64,000 bases of DNA from Tumebacillus lacus (lineage in GTDB: Bacteria; Bacillota; Bacilli; Tumebacillales; Tumebacillaceae), in assembly GCF_026410385.1 (NCBI RefSeq), contig NZ_JAPMLT010000011.1, positions 1 through 64,000 on the forward strand, read 5' to 3'. Made by a program: the position numbers and the translations under genes. Every line of letters starts with the position of its first letter. The first letter of the stretch is position 1. This document shows, piece by piece, positions 39,737 to 50,265 of the stretch. The notes below the pieces were generated by a model. That model did not search any database and was not told where the DNA came from. It saw only the letters and a program-made list of their open reading frames with translations.

Positions 39737-40978
39737 ATGGGCACACGGCCACCATACCGGATCTTGTGGATGATCATGCTGGTGATCCTGGCTGGCTTTG
39801 GCAGTCTGACCGCCTACGCGGAAGGGACATCGCCGCCCCCCGCGACGGCGGAACATCCACTCGAACAAGCGCCGGGCTCGGCCCTGACCGATCCGATTGC
39901 AGGCGAGCAGTTTGAACAGCTCAACCTGCAAGACTTCGACCAATTTTGGGACGAGATCACTACCGAATACGGCCAGTTCCTGCCGCCAGAGGTGCGCGGC
40001 AACCTCGCCGAACTGGTCTTTACCGGACAGTTCGGCACCGCGATCAAAGGCTTGCTGACCGGGCTGATGCGCTTCTTGTTCCACGAACTCTTTTTAAGTT
40101 CCAAACTGCTCGGCTCGATCATCTGCCTCGCCGTGTTCGCCGCCTTGCTGGAGTCGCTTCAGTCGGCGTTTGAAGCGAACAACGTCTCGAAGATCGCCCA
40201 TTCGATCCTCTTTCTCGCCCTGATGATCCTCGCGTTGAACTCCTTCGCGATGGCGACGTCCTACGCGTCGGGGGCGATCCAGACGATGGTCGACTTCATG
40301 ATGGCGACGATCCCGATGTTTCTCGCCTTGCTCGCCGCGACAGGCGGCATGGCATCGGCCGCGATGCTGCATCCGCTGATCGTGTTCCTGATCCACGGGA
40401 TCGGCGACCTGATCTCCTACATCGTGTTTCCGCTGATCTTTTTCTCGGCGATCCTCACCCTCGTTTCGCAGATCTCGTCCCGCTACCAGGTCACGCAGCT
40501 CGCCAACCTGATGCGCAGCGTTGCCGTCTGGGTGATGGGCGTCTCCTTCACCGTCTTTCTCGGCGTCGTTTCGGTGCAGGGGGCAGCGGGGGCGGTCGCC
40601 GACGGCGTGTCGATCAAAGCGGCCAAATACGTCTCTTCCAACTTTGTCCCGGTCGTCGGGAAACTGTTCTCGGACGCAGCCGACACAGTCGTCGGCGCGT
40701 CGCTGATCGTCAAAAACGCGGTCGGCATCACGGGAGCGACGATCCTGCTCCTCGTCTGCGCGTTCCCGGCGATCAAAATCCTGTCCCTCGCCTTGATCTA
40801 TAACATCTCGGCCGCCTTGATGCAGCCGCTCGGCGACTCGCTGATCATCAAATGCCTCGCGACGATCGGCAAGAGCTTGATCCTCGTGTTTGCGGCACTG
40901 GCCACCGTCGGGTTTATGTTCTTCCTGGCGATCACTGTGATCATCGCGGCGGGCAATCTGTCGGTGATGGTGAGGTGA
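39737..40978 (+). CDS. spoIIIAE: Stage III sporulation protein AE
   Basis: A 413-aa multi-spanning membrane protein with a signal-like N-terminal helix (ILWMIMLVILAGFGSLTAYA), an extracytoplasmic segment, and about seven helices from residue 110 on. Start ATG 39737 follows AAAGGGGGTGGGG. The region upstream of the first internal helix is Pro-rich and variable. Confidence 0.95.
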   Translation: MGTRPPYRILWMIMLVILAGFGSLTAYAEGTSPPPATAEHPLEQAPGSALTDPIAGEQFEQLNLQDFDQFWDEITTEYGQFLPPEVRGNLAELVFTGQFGTAIKGLLTGLMRFLFHELFLSSKLLGSIICLAVFAALLESLQSAFEANNVSKIAHSILFLALMILALNSFAMATSYASGAIQTMVDFMMATIPMFLALLAATGGMASAAMLHPLIVFLIHGIGDLISYIVFPLIFFSAILTLVSQISSRYQVTQLANLMRSVAVWVMGVSFTVFLGVVSVQGAAGAVADGVSIKAAKYVSSNFVPVVGKLFSDAADTVVGASLIVKNAVGITGATILLLVCAFPAIKILSLALIYNISAALMQPLGDSLIIKCLATIGKSLILVFAALATVGFMFFLAITVIIAAGNLSVMVR

Positions 40979-40985
40979 TGAGGGC

Positions 40986-41654
40986 ATGATCGAATTTCTC
41001 AGCGAATGGATGCGCGGGTTGATCCTCGTGATCTTCTTCGCCGTCGTGCTGGACATGATCTTGCCAAACAGCACGATGCAGCGGTACGCAAGGCTCGTGA
41101 TGGGGCTGTTGATCATCCTGATGATGCTCAGCCCCGTGCTCAAGATCGCCAAAACGCCGGTCGAAAATATGGACTTCACGCTCGACTCGCTCTTGGCTGG
41201 TGACGAGACCGACTCCTCCGGTCAGACGATGAAGACGCTCGACGAGATCCTGCAGGACGGGCAAGAGATGCAGCAACAAAGCCAGCAACTCACCGTCAAG
41301 CAGTGGCAGGACGGGATCGCCGAGCAGGTGAAAATGCAGATCCAGCAAGATCATCCCGTCACCGTCGACAGCGTCGAAGTGAGCATCGCCGCCGATGAAG
41401 CGGGCCGCCCGAAAGACCTCGAAAGCCTGACCGTCACGCTCCGTGAGCAGACCGTGCCGGGCGAGGAGTCGATGATCAAACCGATCGAACCGGTGATCAT
41501 CGGCAAGAGCGGACCCGACGAGGCGGCACCGTCCGGAAAAAAGGGCACCCTGTCGCAGGACGCGCAGGAAGCAGCGGCGGCGATCCGCGCCCAGTTGGCC
41601 GCCGAGTACAAGCTGAAGACCGCGCAGATCCGCGTCGTCTGGCGCGAGTCCTGA
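40986..41654 (+). CDS. spoIIIAF: Stage III sporulation protein AF
   Basis: A 222-aa protein with two N-terminal helices (LILVIFFAVVLDMILP; LVMGLLIILMMLSPVL) and a soluble ring-building-motif-type C-terminal domain. It starts eight bases after spoIIIAE. Confidence 0.93.
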   Translation: MIEFLSEWMRGLILVIFFAVVLDMILPNSTMQRYARLVMGLLIILMMLSPVLKIAKTPVENMDFTLDSLLAGDETDSSGQTMKTLDEILQDGQEMQQQSQQLTVKQWQDGIAEQVKMQIQQDHPVTVDSVEVSIAADEAGRPKDLESLTVTLREQTVPGEESMIKPIEPVIIGKSGPDEAAPSGKKGTLSQDAQEAAAAIRAQLAAEYKLKTAQIRVVWRES

Positions 41655-41671
41655 ACAGGGGGGGTGAGACC

Positions 41672-42265
41672 ATGGAAAAGATGAACGCAAAAGTGCAGAC
41701 CTTGATCAAAAACAAAAAGATGCTCTGGGTGCTCGGCAGCCTCGGCGTGCTGCTCCTGTTCAATCCGTTGACCTTCTTCACCGGTCAGTCGACAGGTGGT
41801 CAGCAACTGCCGACAAGTCAGGCGCAAGCGACGGTGACCAACTCCTCGCAGGCGTCGATGGCCGAGTATGAAAAAATTTATGAGCAGCGCTTGACAGACA
41901 TCCTCTCCACGGTGCGCGGCGTGTCCGAGCCGTCGGTGATGGTGACGATCGACTCCAGCGAGGAGGTCGTCTACGCGATGAATCACCAAGGCTCCAAACA
42001 GCAAGCCCAAGAGGGTGACAACAAAGGCGGCACGCGGGGCACCACCTCGTTCGACGAGTCGAACAACATCGTTCTGACCAAACAGAACGGGGCCGACAAA
42101 CCGCTGGTCGTCAAGACGATCAAGCCGCGCGTGCGCGGCGTCGTCGTCACCGCCAAAGGAGCGGAAGATGTCAAAGTCCAAGCGCTGATCACGGAGGCTG
42201 TCCAGCGTTCGCTGGAAGTGCCGCCACATAAAATCTCCATCCTGCCCAAAAAAGCAAACCAATAA
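41672..42265 (+). CDS. spoIIIAG: Stage III sporulation protein AG
   Basis: A 197-aa protein with one N-terminal helix (MLWVLGSLGVLLLFN) and an extracytoplasmic ring domain (YEKIYEQRLTDILSTVRGVS; VRGVVVTAKGAEDVKVQ), which in B. subtilis forms a large ring in the intermembrane space. Confidence 0.95.
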   Translation: MEKMNAKVQTLIKNKKMLWVLGSLGVLLLFNPLTFFTGQSTGGQQLPTSQAQATVTNSSQASMAEYEKIYEQRLTDILSTVRGVSEPSVMVTIDSSEEVVYAMNHQGSKQQAQEGDNKGGTRGTTSFDESNNIVLTKQNGADKPLVVKTIKPRVRGVVVTAKGAEDVKVQALITEAVQRSLEVPPHKISILPKKANQ

Positions 42266-42291
42266 CAATGACCTTTAGGAGGGTTTCTGCA

Positions 42292-42813
42292 ATGGCGAAA
42301 CGTCAAACGATCTGGTTGTCCACGATGATGGTGCTGTCCTTGATGCTGATCGGTTTTTACACGGTGAACAACAACGTCGAACCGGTCACCACCGAGACCT
42401 CGAAAGTTGCAAAAGACAACCAGGACCAAAACAAAGAGACGGAGACCGCCGTCATGGAGCAAAGCGACTTCTTCGTCGCGTACCACATGAAAGAAGGCGA
42501 AGAGATGAGCGCCAAAGCCGAGCTACTGCAATCGGTGATCGCCAACGCGCAATCCAGCGCCGAAGAAGTGGAAAAAGCAAAGAAAGACCTGGAGACGATG
42601 AACAACACCGCCGACAAAGTGGAAAAGGCGATCGACATGATCACCGCAGAAGGCTTCCCGGATGCGATTGTCAAAGTCCAACAAGACGGCAAGGTCAACG
42701 TCACCGTACAAGCGAAAGAGCTCGACAAGAAACAAGCGGTCAAGATCATGGGCATCGTCGCCAAAGAGATGCAAGTCTCCTCGTCCAAAGTGTCCGTCGG
42801 CGTCCACGAATAA
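42292..42813 (+). CDS. spoIIIAH: Stage III sporulation protein AH
   Basis: A 173-aa protein with one N-terminal helix and a YscJ/FliF-like domain that binds forespore SpoIIQ across the septum. The ATG at 42292 has TTTAGGAGGG upstream, so it is preferred to the in-frame ATG at 42268. A terminator closes the operon. Confidence 0.95.
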   Translation: MAKRQTIWLSTMMVLSLMLIGFYTVNNNVEPVTTETSKVAKDNQDQNKETETAVMEQSDFFVAYHMKEGEEMSAKAELLQSVIANAQSSAEEVEKAKKDLETMNNTADKVEKAIDMITAEGFPDAIVKVQQDGKVNVTVQAKELDKKQAVKIMGIVAKEMQVSSSKVSVGVHE

Positions 42814-42820
42814 GAAAAAA

Positions 42821-42863
42821 AAACAACCTGCCGTCCTTGTGTTTACGGGACGGCAGGTTGTTT
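42821..42863 (+). terminator. Intrinsic terminator of the spoIIIA operon
   Basis: AAACAACCTGCCGTCC and GGACGGCAGGTTGTTT around TTGTGTTTACG. Confidence 0.85.
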
Positions 42864-42910
42864 CAATCTGGTAAACTTCGACTGGCAAGTAGAAAGAAAA
42901 TAATGGGTTA

Positions 42911-42919
42911 TGCTATACT
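42911..42919 (+). promoter_or_regulatory. Extended -10 promoter of accBC
   Basis: TGCTATACT ending near 42919; no clear -35 box and no obvious FapR operator. Confidence 0.4.
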
Positions 42920-43006
42920 GATGGGGAACGTCCCTTTTTACAGGCAAGCCGAACACAGGAAATCGAACACAAGGGAAGCATTACATATGAGGAGTGACAG
43001 AGAACC

Positions 43007-43534
43007 ATGTTCAAGTTGAACGAACTGCGCGAACTGATTCGTCTGATCGACGAAACGAGCATCTCCGAGTTCAATTACGAAGTCGGACAGGCAAAATTGC
43101 AAATCAAAAAGACGGATGAAAACGCTGTACAAGTGGCGACTCAACCGATCGTCCACGTAGCGGCGGCACCGGCGGCAGCACCTGTTCCAGCACCGGCACC
43201 GGTCGCAGCGGCACCGGCAGCAGCGCCGGCACCGGCACCGGCAGAAGCGGCAGCGCCTGCTCCGGCAGCAGCTCCGAAAGCGGTCGACGCCAACCTGCAC
43301 AAGATCGTTTCGCCGATGGTCGGCACCTTCTACTCAGCACCGTCCCCGGATGCGGATGCGTACGTCAAGTCGGGCGCACGCGTCGAAGAGAAGACGATCG
43401 TCTGCATCCTCGAAGCGATGAAACTGATGAACGAGATCGAAGCGGACGTGCGCGGCGAGATCGTGGAAGTGCTCGTAGAAAACGGCCAGCTGGTTGAGTA
43501 CGGTCAACCGCTGTTCACTGTAAAAGTCGACTAG
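43007..43534 (+). CDS. accB: Biotin carboxyl carrier protein of acetyl-CoA carboxylase
   Basis: A 175-aa BCCP. N-terminal helix region ([19 protein letters not shown]), an Ala/Pro linker at about 50-92 that is unusually long and regular, and the biotinyl domain with EAMKLMNEI (biotin on Lys139). It carries carboxybiotin between AccC and the carboxyltransferase in fatty acid synthesis. GAGGAGTGA lies before the ATG. Confidence 0.97.
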   Translation: MFKLNELRELIRLIDETSISEFNYEVGQAKLQIKKTDENAVQVATQPIVHVAAAPAAAPVPAPAPVAAAPAAAPAPAPAEAAAPAPAAAPKAVDANLHKIVSPMVGTFYSAPSPDADAYVKSGARVEEKTIVCILEAMKLMNEIEADVRGEIVEVLVENGQLVEYGQPLFTVKVD

Positions 43535-43555
43535 TACCGGAACGGGGGAAAACGG

Positions 43556-44899
<1,344 letters not shown>

Positions 44900-44957
44900 A
44901 AGTGCAAGATGACTATACTTATATAACTAGGTGGACAAGACAAAGGAGGTAGTCAAC

Positions 44958-45386
44958 ATGACGACAAATACGGAATTTGACTCCACGGATATTGGCAATA
45001 TTCGCATCGCGAATGAGGTCATCGAGATCATTGCAGGTCTTGCCGCTACGGAAGTAAAAGGCGTGGCCGGCATGTCCGGAGGCGTCGCAGGCGGCATCGC
45101 CGAACTGCTGGGCCGCAAAAACCTCTCCAAAGGGGTCAAGGTCGAGGTCGGGCAGCGTCAATGCGCCGTCGACCTGACCATCGTCGCCGAGTACGGCGTG
45201 CGCATCCCGGAGGTCTGCTCGGAGATCCAAGAGAACGTCAAACGGGCGATCGAGAGCATGACCGGCCTGGAAGTGGTCGAGGTAAACATCAGCGTGCTTG
45301 GCGTGACCTTCAAGTCTGCCGCAGCGGAAGAGACGATCACGGTCAAGGAAGAAGAGAAGCCGCAGGCGCCGAACCGCGTTCTGTAA
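44958..45386 (+). CDS. Asp23/Gls24-family envelope stress protein (YqhY-like)
   Basis: A 142-aa Asp23-family protein: IRIANEVIEIIAGLAATEVKG in parts, GVAGMSGG and LGVTFKS. In B. subtilis YqhY sits at this same place after accC and affects acetyl-CoA carboxylase levels. ATG 44958 follows AAAGGAGGTAG; the in-frame start at 44931 lacks a ribosome site. Upstream TATACTTATATAACT offers a -10 box. Confidence 0.92.
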   Translation: MTTNTEFDSTDIGNIRIANEVIEIIAGLAATEVKGVAGMSGGVAGGIAELLGRKNLSKGVKVEVGQRQCAVDLTIVAEYGVRIPEVCSEIQENVKRAIESMTGLEVVEVNISVLGVTFKSAAAEETITVKEEEKPQAPNRVL

Positions 45387-45399
45387 CATCGGCTTTCTG

Positions 45400-45428
45400 A
45401 ACCCCCCTGTTTACAGGGGGGTTTGCTT
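45400..45428 (+). terminator. Probable terminator or attenuator before amaP
   Basis: AACCCCCCTGT and ACAGGGGGGTT with a two-base gap; the T run (TTTGCTT) is weak, so readthrough into amaP is likely. Confidence 0.55.
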
Positions 45429-45450
45429 CCTTGGAGAGGAGGACAAGCGT

Positions 45451-45990
45451 TTGAACATCATTCCGAGAATTTTGCTCTGGCTGTACGCGGCCGGGGTCGC
45501 AGCCGCATCTGTCACCGTGCTGCTCCAGTACGCCGGGCTTCGCGTGCTCGACACTCGCTTGCGGATCACCGAAGAAGGCGCGCTGGCAGCGTTGATCTTC
45601 CTGCTCGTCAGCATCTTCTTCCTGATCTACCGCAGCCGTCGCGGCGGCGGTCGCAACCGCGAACCGCAGACGGTCGTGCACAAAATGGAGCACGGCGATG
45701 TAAAGATCACCTACGAAGCGATTGAACAGTTGGCAACGCGGGCCGCTGTGAAGATTCGCGGCGTGAAAAACTTGGAAACCCGCGTGCGCGTGGCGGAGGG
45801 CGGCGCGCTGACGCTGGCCGTTCGCTTTGCGATCGAGGCGGACCTCGACATCCCGAAGACGACAGCCGAGCTGCAAGGTACGGTCAAAGACTACATCGAA
45901 TCGACGACCGGCATCCCGGTGTCGCAGGTGACGGTGTACGTCACCGAGATGGCGACCGCTCCGGACGTCGTCAAGAAGCGGGTGGAGTAA
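45451..45990 (+). CDS. amaP: AmaP, membrane anchor of the Asp23 system
   Basis: A 179-aa protein with two N-terminal helices (ILLWLYAAGVAAASVTVLL; LAALIFLLVSIFFLIY) and an Asp23-like cytosolic domain with VKIRGVKNLETRVRV. AmaP anchors Asp23 to the membrane in Staphylococcus. TTG start at 45451 with GAGAGGAGGAC upstream. Confidence 0.88.
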   Translation: MNIIPRILLWLYAAGVAAASVTVLLQYAGLRVLDTRLRITEEGALAALIFLLVSIFFLIYRSRRGGGRNREPQTVVHKMEHGDVKITYEAIEQLATRAAVKIRGVKNLETRVRVAEGGALTLAVRFAIEADLDIPKTTAELQGTVKDYIESTTGIPVSQVTVYVTEMATAPDVVKKRVE

Positions 45991-45993
45991 CCG

Positions 45994-46221
45994 ATGGAGA
46001 AATGGTTGCAGATCTGGCAATGGCTGCTTGCGAACAAGCGCTGGCTCGGCGTGCTGGCCGGGACGATCCTCGGTCTGTTCTACCTGATCTTCGGCTTTTT
46101 GAAGACGCTGGTATTCGCCTTGTTCGTCTTCCTCGGTTTCTACATCGGCAAGATGGCGGACGACCGCGAAGACTGGCGCGACGTCATCGACCGCATTGTG
46201 CCGCAACAATTCCGCGAATAA
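45994..46221 (+). CDS. DUF2273 small membrane protein
   Basis: A 75-aa protein with a hydrophobic core (GVLAGTILGLFYLIFGFL and FALFVFLGFYIGKMADD). DUF2273 proteins are the third partner in asp23-amaP clusters. It starts four bases after amaP. Confidence 0.92.
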   Translation: MEKWLQIWQWLLANKRWLGVLAGTILGLFYLIFGFLKTLVFALFVFLGFYIGKMADDREDWRDVIDRIVPQQFRE

Positions 46222-46247
46222 CCACCAGAGATGGTGGTTTCCTTTTT
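46220..46247 (+). terminator. Intrinsic terminator
   Basis: AACCACCA and TGGTGGTT followed by TCCTTTTTG. Confidence 0.7.
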
Positions 46248-46295
46248 GTTGTTCGGGTACACTACATATAGCCAATACATAAGAGGAGTGCAGAT

Positions 46296-46721
46296 ATGAG
46301 TCGCAGAACTTCCAGAGAATTTGCTTTGCAGGGACTGTTTCAGATCGACGTCGTCGACGCGAACGTCGAAGAATCGATTCAACACGTGATGGAACAGGAA
46401 GGGGCGGAGGTCGATCCGCTGTTCGTGCGTGATCTCGTGCAGGGCACGGTCAAGAACCGCGAACAGATCGACGAGATCCTGACACGCTTTACCACCGGGT
46501 GGGACCTGACCCGGATGGCGAACGTCGACCGCAACGTGTTGCGCATGGCGGTTTATGAACTGCTGTTTGTTTTGGAGACACCGGCATCGGTCGTCGTCAA
46601 CGAGGCGGTCGATCTGGCCAAAGCGTTCTCGACCCCGGAATCGGGCAAATTTGTAAACGGTGTCCTCGGCAAGATCTTGCCTGAACTGGACACGTTGCGA
46701 GCTGCCCAGGGACAAGCGTAA
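46296..46721 (+). CDS. nusB: Transcription antitermination factor NusB
   Basis: A 141-aa helical protein: SRRTSREFALQGLFQIDV at the start and the C-terminal VDRNVLRMAVYELLF with NEAVDLAKAFSTPESGKFVNGVLGK. It binds boxA RNA with NusE in rRNA antitermination. AAGAGGAGTGC lies before the ATG. Confidence 0.96.
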   Translation: MSRRTSREFALQGLFQIDVVDANVEESIQHVMEQEGAEVDPLFVRDLVQGTVKNREQIDEILTRFTTGWDLTRMANVDRNVLRMAVYELLFVLETPASVVVNEAVDLAKAFSTPESGKFVNGVLGKILPELDTLRAAQGQA

Positions 46722-46732
46722 AGGAGACCCCG

Positions 46733-47710
46733 ATGAACAAGACGGCTCGCTATGTGCTTGGTATCGACACGAGCAACTACACCACCTCGGTCTGCCTCAT
46801 CGATTCGGATGGGGTGATCGTCAAAGAAGAGCGCCGTCTGTTGCATGTATCAGAAGGAGAGCGGGGATTGCAACAATCTGCCGCTCTCTTTCAACATGTG
46901 CAGAACCTGCCTGTCCTGATCGAGCAACTTGGCGATCTCAGCGGACAATTGCAAGCGGTATGCGCGTCCGCCAAACCCCGCCGCTTGGAAGGCTCCTACA
47001 TGCCGGTCTTCACAGCAGGCTCCGGCGTCGGCCGCATCCTTGCCGCCACACACGGCGTGCCGTATCTGGAGACGACGCATCAAGAAGGCCACATCGCCGC
47101 CGGGGAAGGCAGCGCCGAGCGAGTGCCGGCCGACCATTTTCTCGCCGTTCATCTGTCTGGCGGCACCACCGACCTGCTCGATGTGAACCGCCTGCAGGAC
47201 GGCTATGAGATCGAGGAGCTCGGCACGTCGATCGATCTGCATGCAGGTCAGTTTGTCGACCGAGTCGGCGTTGCGCTGGGACTGATCTTCCCGGCTGGCC
47301 CGCACTTGGAGAAACTGGCGCAAGGCTCGACCGATGAAGCGGTCACCTTGCCCTCGCCGGTCAACGGCTACAACCTGTCCTTCGCCGGTCCCGAGACGGC
47401 TGCCTTGCGCCTGATCGAAGCGGGCGTCGCGCCTGCCGACATCGCCCGCGCTGTCGAGCGCTGCATCGCCAAGGGCCTTGAGAAGACCTTGCGCAAGGCG
47501 GTCGAGGAACGGGGTGTCAAACACCTGCTGATCGTCGGCGGCGTGGCTGCCAACACCTTCATCCGCGAACGGCTCAAACTGCGCCTTGAACACCGCGCTG
47601 TCGGGGCCCGGCTGTACTTTGCACAGCCGCGCTATTCCACCGACAACGCGTACGGTGTGGCGCTTTTAGGACTTTCACAATTAAATATTGGGTTGGAAGC
47701 CAATTTGTAG
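46733..47710 (+). CDS. TsaD/Kae1-family paralogue (annotated elsewhere as O-sialoglycoprotein endopeptidase)
   Basis: A 325-aa ASKHA-fold protein of the TsaD family: YVLGIDTSNYTTSVCL, a metal-binding pair in THQEGHIAAG, LSGGTTDLL and the late Asp in YSTDNAYG. It differs from true TsaD in the N-terminal signature and in several active-site surroundings, so it is likely a second family member rather than the t6A synthase. It takes the place that folD has in Bacillus, between nusB and xseA. It starts 11 bases after nusB. Confidence 0.82.
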   Translation: MNKTARYVLGIDTSNYTTSVCLIDSDGVIVKEERRLLHVSEGERGLQQSAALFQHVQNLPVLIEQLGDLSGQLQAVCASAKPRRLEGSYMPVFTAGSGVGRILAATHGVPYLETTHQEGHIAAGEGSAERVPADHFLAVHLSGGTTDLLDVNRLQDGYEIEELGTSIDLHAGQFVDRVGVALGLIFPAGPHLEKLAQGSTDEAVTLPSPVNGYNLSFAGPETAALRLIEAGVAPADIARAVERCIAKGLEKTLRKAVEERGVKHLLIVGGVAANTFIRERLKLRLEHRAVGARLYFAQPRYSTDNAYGVALLGLSQLNIGLEANL

Positions 47711-47716
47711 TATAAT
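47688..47716 (+). promoter_or_regulatory. Promoter of the ferredoxin reductase gene
   Basis: TTGGGT (47688-47693), 17-base spacer, TATAAT (47711-47716); it overlaps the end of the upstream gene. Confidence 0.65.
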
Positions 47717-47812
47717 AGTATCTGCTTGAAAGATCGAAATTTATCGACAAAATATTCGATTTAGAGCAGACGCAGAGGATGGGGTCCATCCATAGAGGAG
47801 GAAGGTTTCACA

Positions 47813-48814
47813 ATGGAAGATCTGCTGTTTGATAACGAACTGTATGACATCACCATCGTGGGTGGCGGCCCGGCGGGGTTGTTCACCGCTTTCTATGCAG
47901 GTATTCGCGACGCGAAGACGAAGATCATCGACTCTCTGCCTCAACTGGGCGGTCAGCTCGCGGAACTGTATCCGGAAAAGTACATCTATGATGTCGCCGG
48001 ATTCCCGAAAGTGCTCGCACGCGATCTGGTCAACAACCTCAAAGAACAGGCATTCCAATACAACCCGTCGGTCGCTCTCAACCAGCGCGTTCTCAAACTG
48101 AACAAGTTGGAAGACGGCACGTTTGAACTGATTACCAACACCACGCGCCACCTGACCAAGACGGTGATCATCACCGCTGGCATCGGCGCGTTCACCCCGC
48201 GTTCGCTGCCGGCTGAAAATGTCGACCAGTACGAAGGCAAAGGCATTCACTACTTCATCGACGACCTGCAGTCGCACAAAGGCAAAAAGGCGCTCGTCGT
48301 CGGCGGCGGCGACTCGGCGGTCGACTACGCGCTGATGCTGGAAGAAGTCTGCGAAAAGGTCACCTTGATCCATCGCCGCGACCAGTTCCGCGCTCATGAA
48401 GAATCGGTGAAAAAGCTGATGAGCTCCACCGTCGACGTCAAAGTCTTCAACGAACTCAAGGAAGTCCAAGGCCTCGACGGTCTGGAAAAGGCGGTCCTCA
48501 TCAACAACAAGGACAAGTCGACCTCCGAGCTCGATGTCGATCTGATCATCGGCGCGCTGGGCTTCTCCGCATCGCTCGGTCCGATCCTGCAATGGGGTCT
48601 TGTCACCGAAGACAACGCGATTGTCGTCAACACCAAGATGGAGACGAACATCCCGGGCGTCTACGCGGCCGGCGACATTGTCACCTATCCGGGCAAGGTC
48701 AAGCTGATCGCCACCGGTTTTGGCGAAGCACCGACGGCTGTCAACAACGCCAAGCTGTTCTATGATCCGGCTGCCAAGCTGCATCCGGGCCATTCTTCGA
48801 ACCGTAAAGAATAG
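47813..48814 (+). CDS. Ferredoxin/flavodoxin-NADP reductase, thioredoxin-reductase-like (YumC type)
   Basis: A 333-aa flavoprotein with FAD motif IVGGGPAGLFTAFYAG and NADPH motif VVGGGDSAVDYAL, and the C-terminal GVYAAGDIV. It has no CxxC between the two domains, so it is not a thioredoxin reductase but of the type 2 ferredoxin-NADP reductase group. GAGGAGGAAGG precedes its ATG; a terminator follows. Confidence 0.92.
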   Translation: MEDLLFDNELYDITIVGGGPAGLFTAFYAGIRDAKTKIIDSLPQLGGQLAELYPEKYIYDVAGFPKVLARDLVNNLKEQAFQYNPSVALNQRVLKLNKLEDGTFELITNTTRHLTKTVIITAGIGAFTPRSLPAENVDQYEGKGIHYFIDDLQSHKGKKALVVGGGDSAVDYALMLEEVCEKVTLIHRRDQFRAHEESVKKLMSSTVDVKVFNELKEVQGLDGLEKAVLINNKDKSTSELDVDLIIGALGFSASLGPILQWGLVTEDNAIVVNTKMETNIPGVYAAGDIVTYPGKVKLIATGFGEAPTAVNNAKLFYDPAAKLHPGHSSNRKE

Positions 48815-48820
48815 TCGAAC

Positions 48821-48853
48821 AAAAGTTCACATCCTCGCGATGTGAACTTTTTT
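48821..48853 (+). terminator. Intrinsic terminator
   Basis: AAAAGTTCACATC and GATGTGAACTTTTTT. Confidence 0.9.
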
Positions 48854-48891
48854 ATGGTACTATTTCTACAAAATAGTGAGAGTAAAGCGAG

Positions 48892-50265
48892 TTGAAAGCG
48901 GTGTTGACAGAGCAATCAAAAACTTGGTCGGTCAGCGATCTGACCGCGAGAATCAAGCAGTTGTTCGAAGAGGACGACCGCTTGGTCGACTGCTGGGTGC
49001 GGGGCGAGATCTCCAACTTCACACACCACAGCAAAGGGCATATGTATTTCACGTTGAAAGATGCCCAGAGCCGCGTCAAATCGGTCATGTTCGCCGGCAA
49101 CAACCGCTACCTGAAATTCATCCCGAAAGAAGGGATGAAGATCGTCGCTCACGGTTACGTCTCCGTGTTTGAGCGGGACGGCGCGTACCAGTTCTATGTC
49201 GATGACATGCAACCGGACGGGCTGGGGTCGCTGTTTTTGGCATTCCAACAGTTGAAAGACAAGCTGGAGCAGGAAGGCCTGTTCCATCCGCAATATAAAA
49301 AGCCGATCCCCAAATACCCCCGCGTCATCGGCGTGATCACCTCGCCGACGGGGGCTGCGGTGCGCGACATCATCACGACGATCCGCCGCCGCTATCCGGT
49401 GGCCGACATCCTCCTGCACCCGGTCATCGTGCAGGGACCAAACGCTGCGCCGTCGGTGGCGGAGGCGATCGAGACGATGAACGAACTCGGCGCGGCTGAC
49501 GTGCTGATCGTCGGGCGGGGCGGCGGCTCGCTGGAGGAACTGTGGGCGTTTAACGAAGAGGTGGTCGTGCGCGCAATTCATGCTTCGATGATCCCGGTGA
49601 TCTCGGCGGTCGGCCATGAGACGGACACCACGCTGGCCGATTATGTCGCCGATATGCGGGCACCCACCCCGACAGCAGCAGCTGAACTGGCTGTGCCCAA
49701 CCTGTTCGAACTGCGCCGTCACCTCGAACAGTTACATGCGCGGCTGGTCAATGCCTTGCAAGGGCAGGTGCGGGACGCTCAAAAAGCACTCACGCGTTTG
49801 GAGACGTCACCCGTCTTCACGCGGCCGACACACCAGGTCCGCCAGTGGCAACAGACGGTGGACAACCTCGAAGACCGCCTGCTGCTCGCCTTGACCAAGG
49901 CAGCGGGGCAGCGCGAACGACAACTGGCAGCTCTGGAGACGCGACTGATCCGCACGTCGCCTGTCGAGCGGGCGAAGCGCATGGATCAGACGTTGCAATA
50001 CATGGTCGAACGGCTGGAAAAGGCGGCGCAGGATCAACTGCAGCGGGACAACAACCGCTACGAGCGGCTGCTGGACAAACTGGACGTGCTCTCCCCGCTG
50101 GCGGTGATGCGCCGCGGCTATTCGCTGGCCTATGCTGACGGGAAGAAACGGATGGTCAAACGACTGAATGACGTGCAACTCGGCGACATGGTCAACATCA
50201 GATTGGAGGATGGCTGGCTGGATTGCGCCGTCTGGGGCATAGAGGAGGACAAGCACAATGACTGA
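48892..50265 (+). CDS. xseA: Exodeoxyribonuclease VII large subunit
   Basis: A 457-aa protein: OB-fold with WVRGEISNFTHHSKGHMYF, the catalytic domain with GVITSPTGAAVRDI and GRGGGSLEELWAFN, AVGHETDTTLADYVAD, and a long coiled coil. Start is uncertain: TTG 48892 is listed, but GTG 48901 or TTG 48904 are possible. It overlaps xseB by eight bases. Confidence 0.95.
   Translation: MKAVLTEQSKTWSVSDLTARIKQLFEEDDRLVDCWVRGEISNFTHHSKGHMYFTLKDAQSRVKSVMFAGNNRYLKFIPKEGMKIVAHGYVSVFERDGAYQFYVDDMQPDGLGSLFLAFQQLKDKLEQEGLFHPQYKKPIPKYPRVIGVITSPTGAAVRDIITTIRRRYPVADILLHPVIVQGPNAAPSVAEAIETMNELGAADVLIVGRGGGSLEELWAFNEEVVVRAIHASMIPVISAVGHETDTTLADYVADMRAPTPTAAAELAVPNLFELRRHLEQLHARLVNALQGQVRDAQKALTRLETSPVFTRPTHQVRQWQQTVDNLEDRLLLALTKAAGQRERQLAALETRLIRTSPVERAKRMDQTLQYMVERLEKAAQDQLQRDNNRYERLLDKLDVLSPLAVMRRGYSLAYADGKKRMVKRLNDVQLGDMVNIRLEDGWLDCAVWGIEEDKHND

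Noticed and set aside
42821-43006. FapR operator before accBC
   Set aside because: I could not find the palindromic FapR consensus in the accB upstream region.
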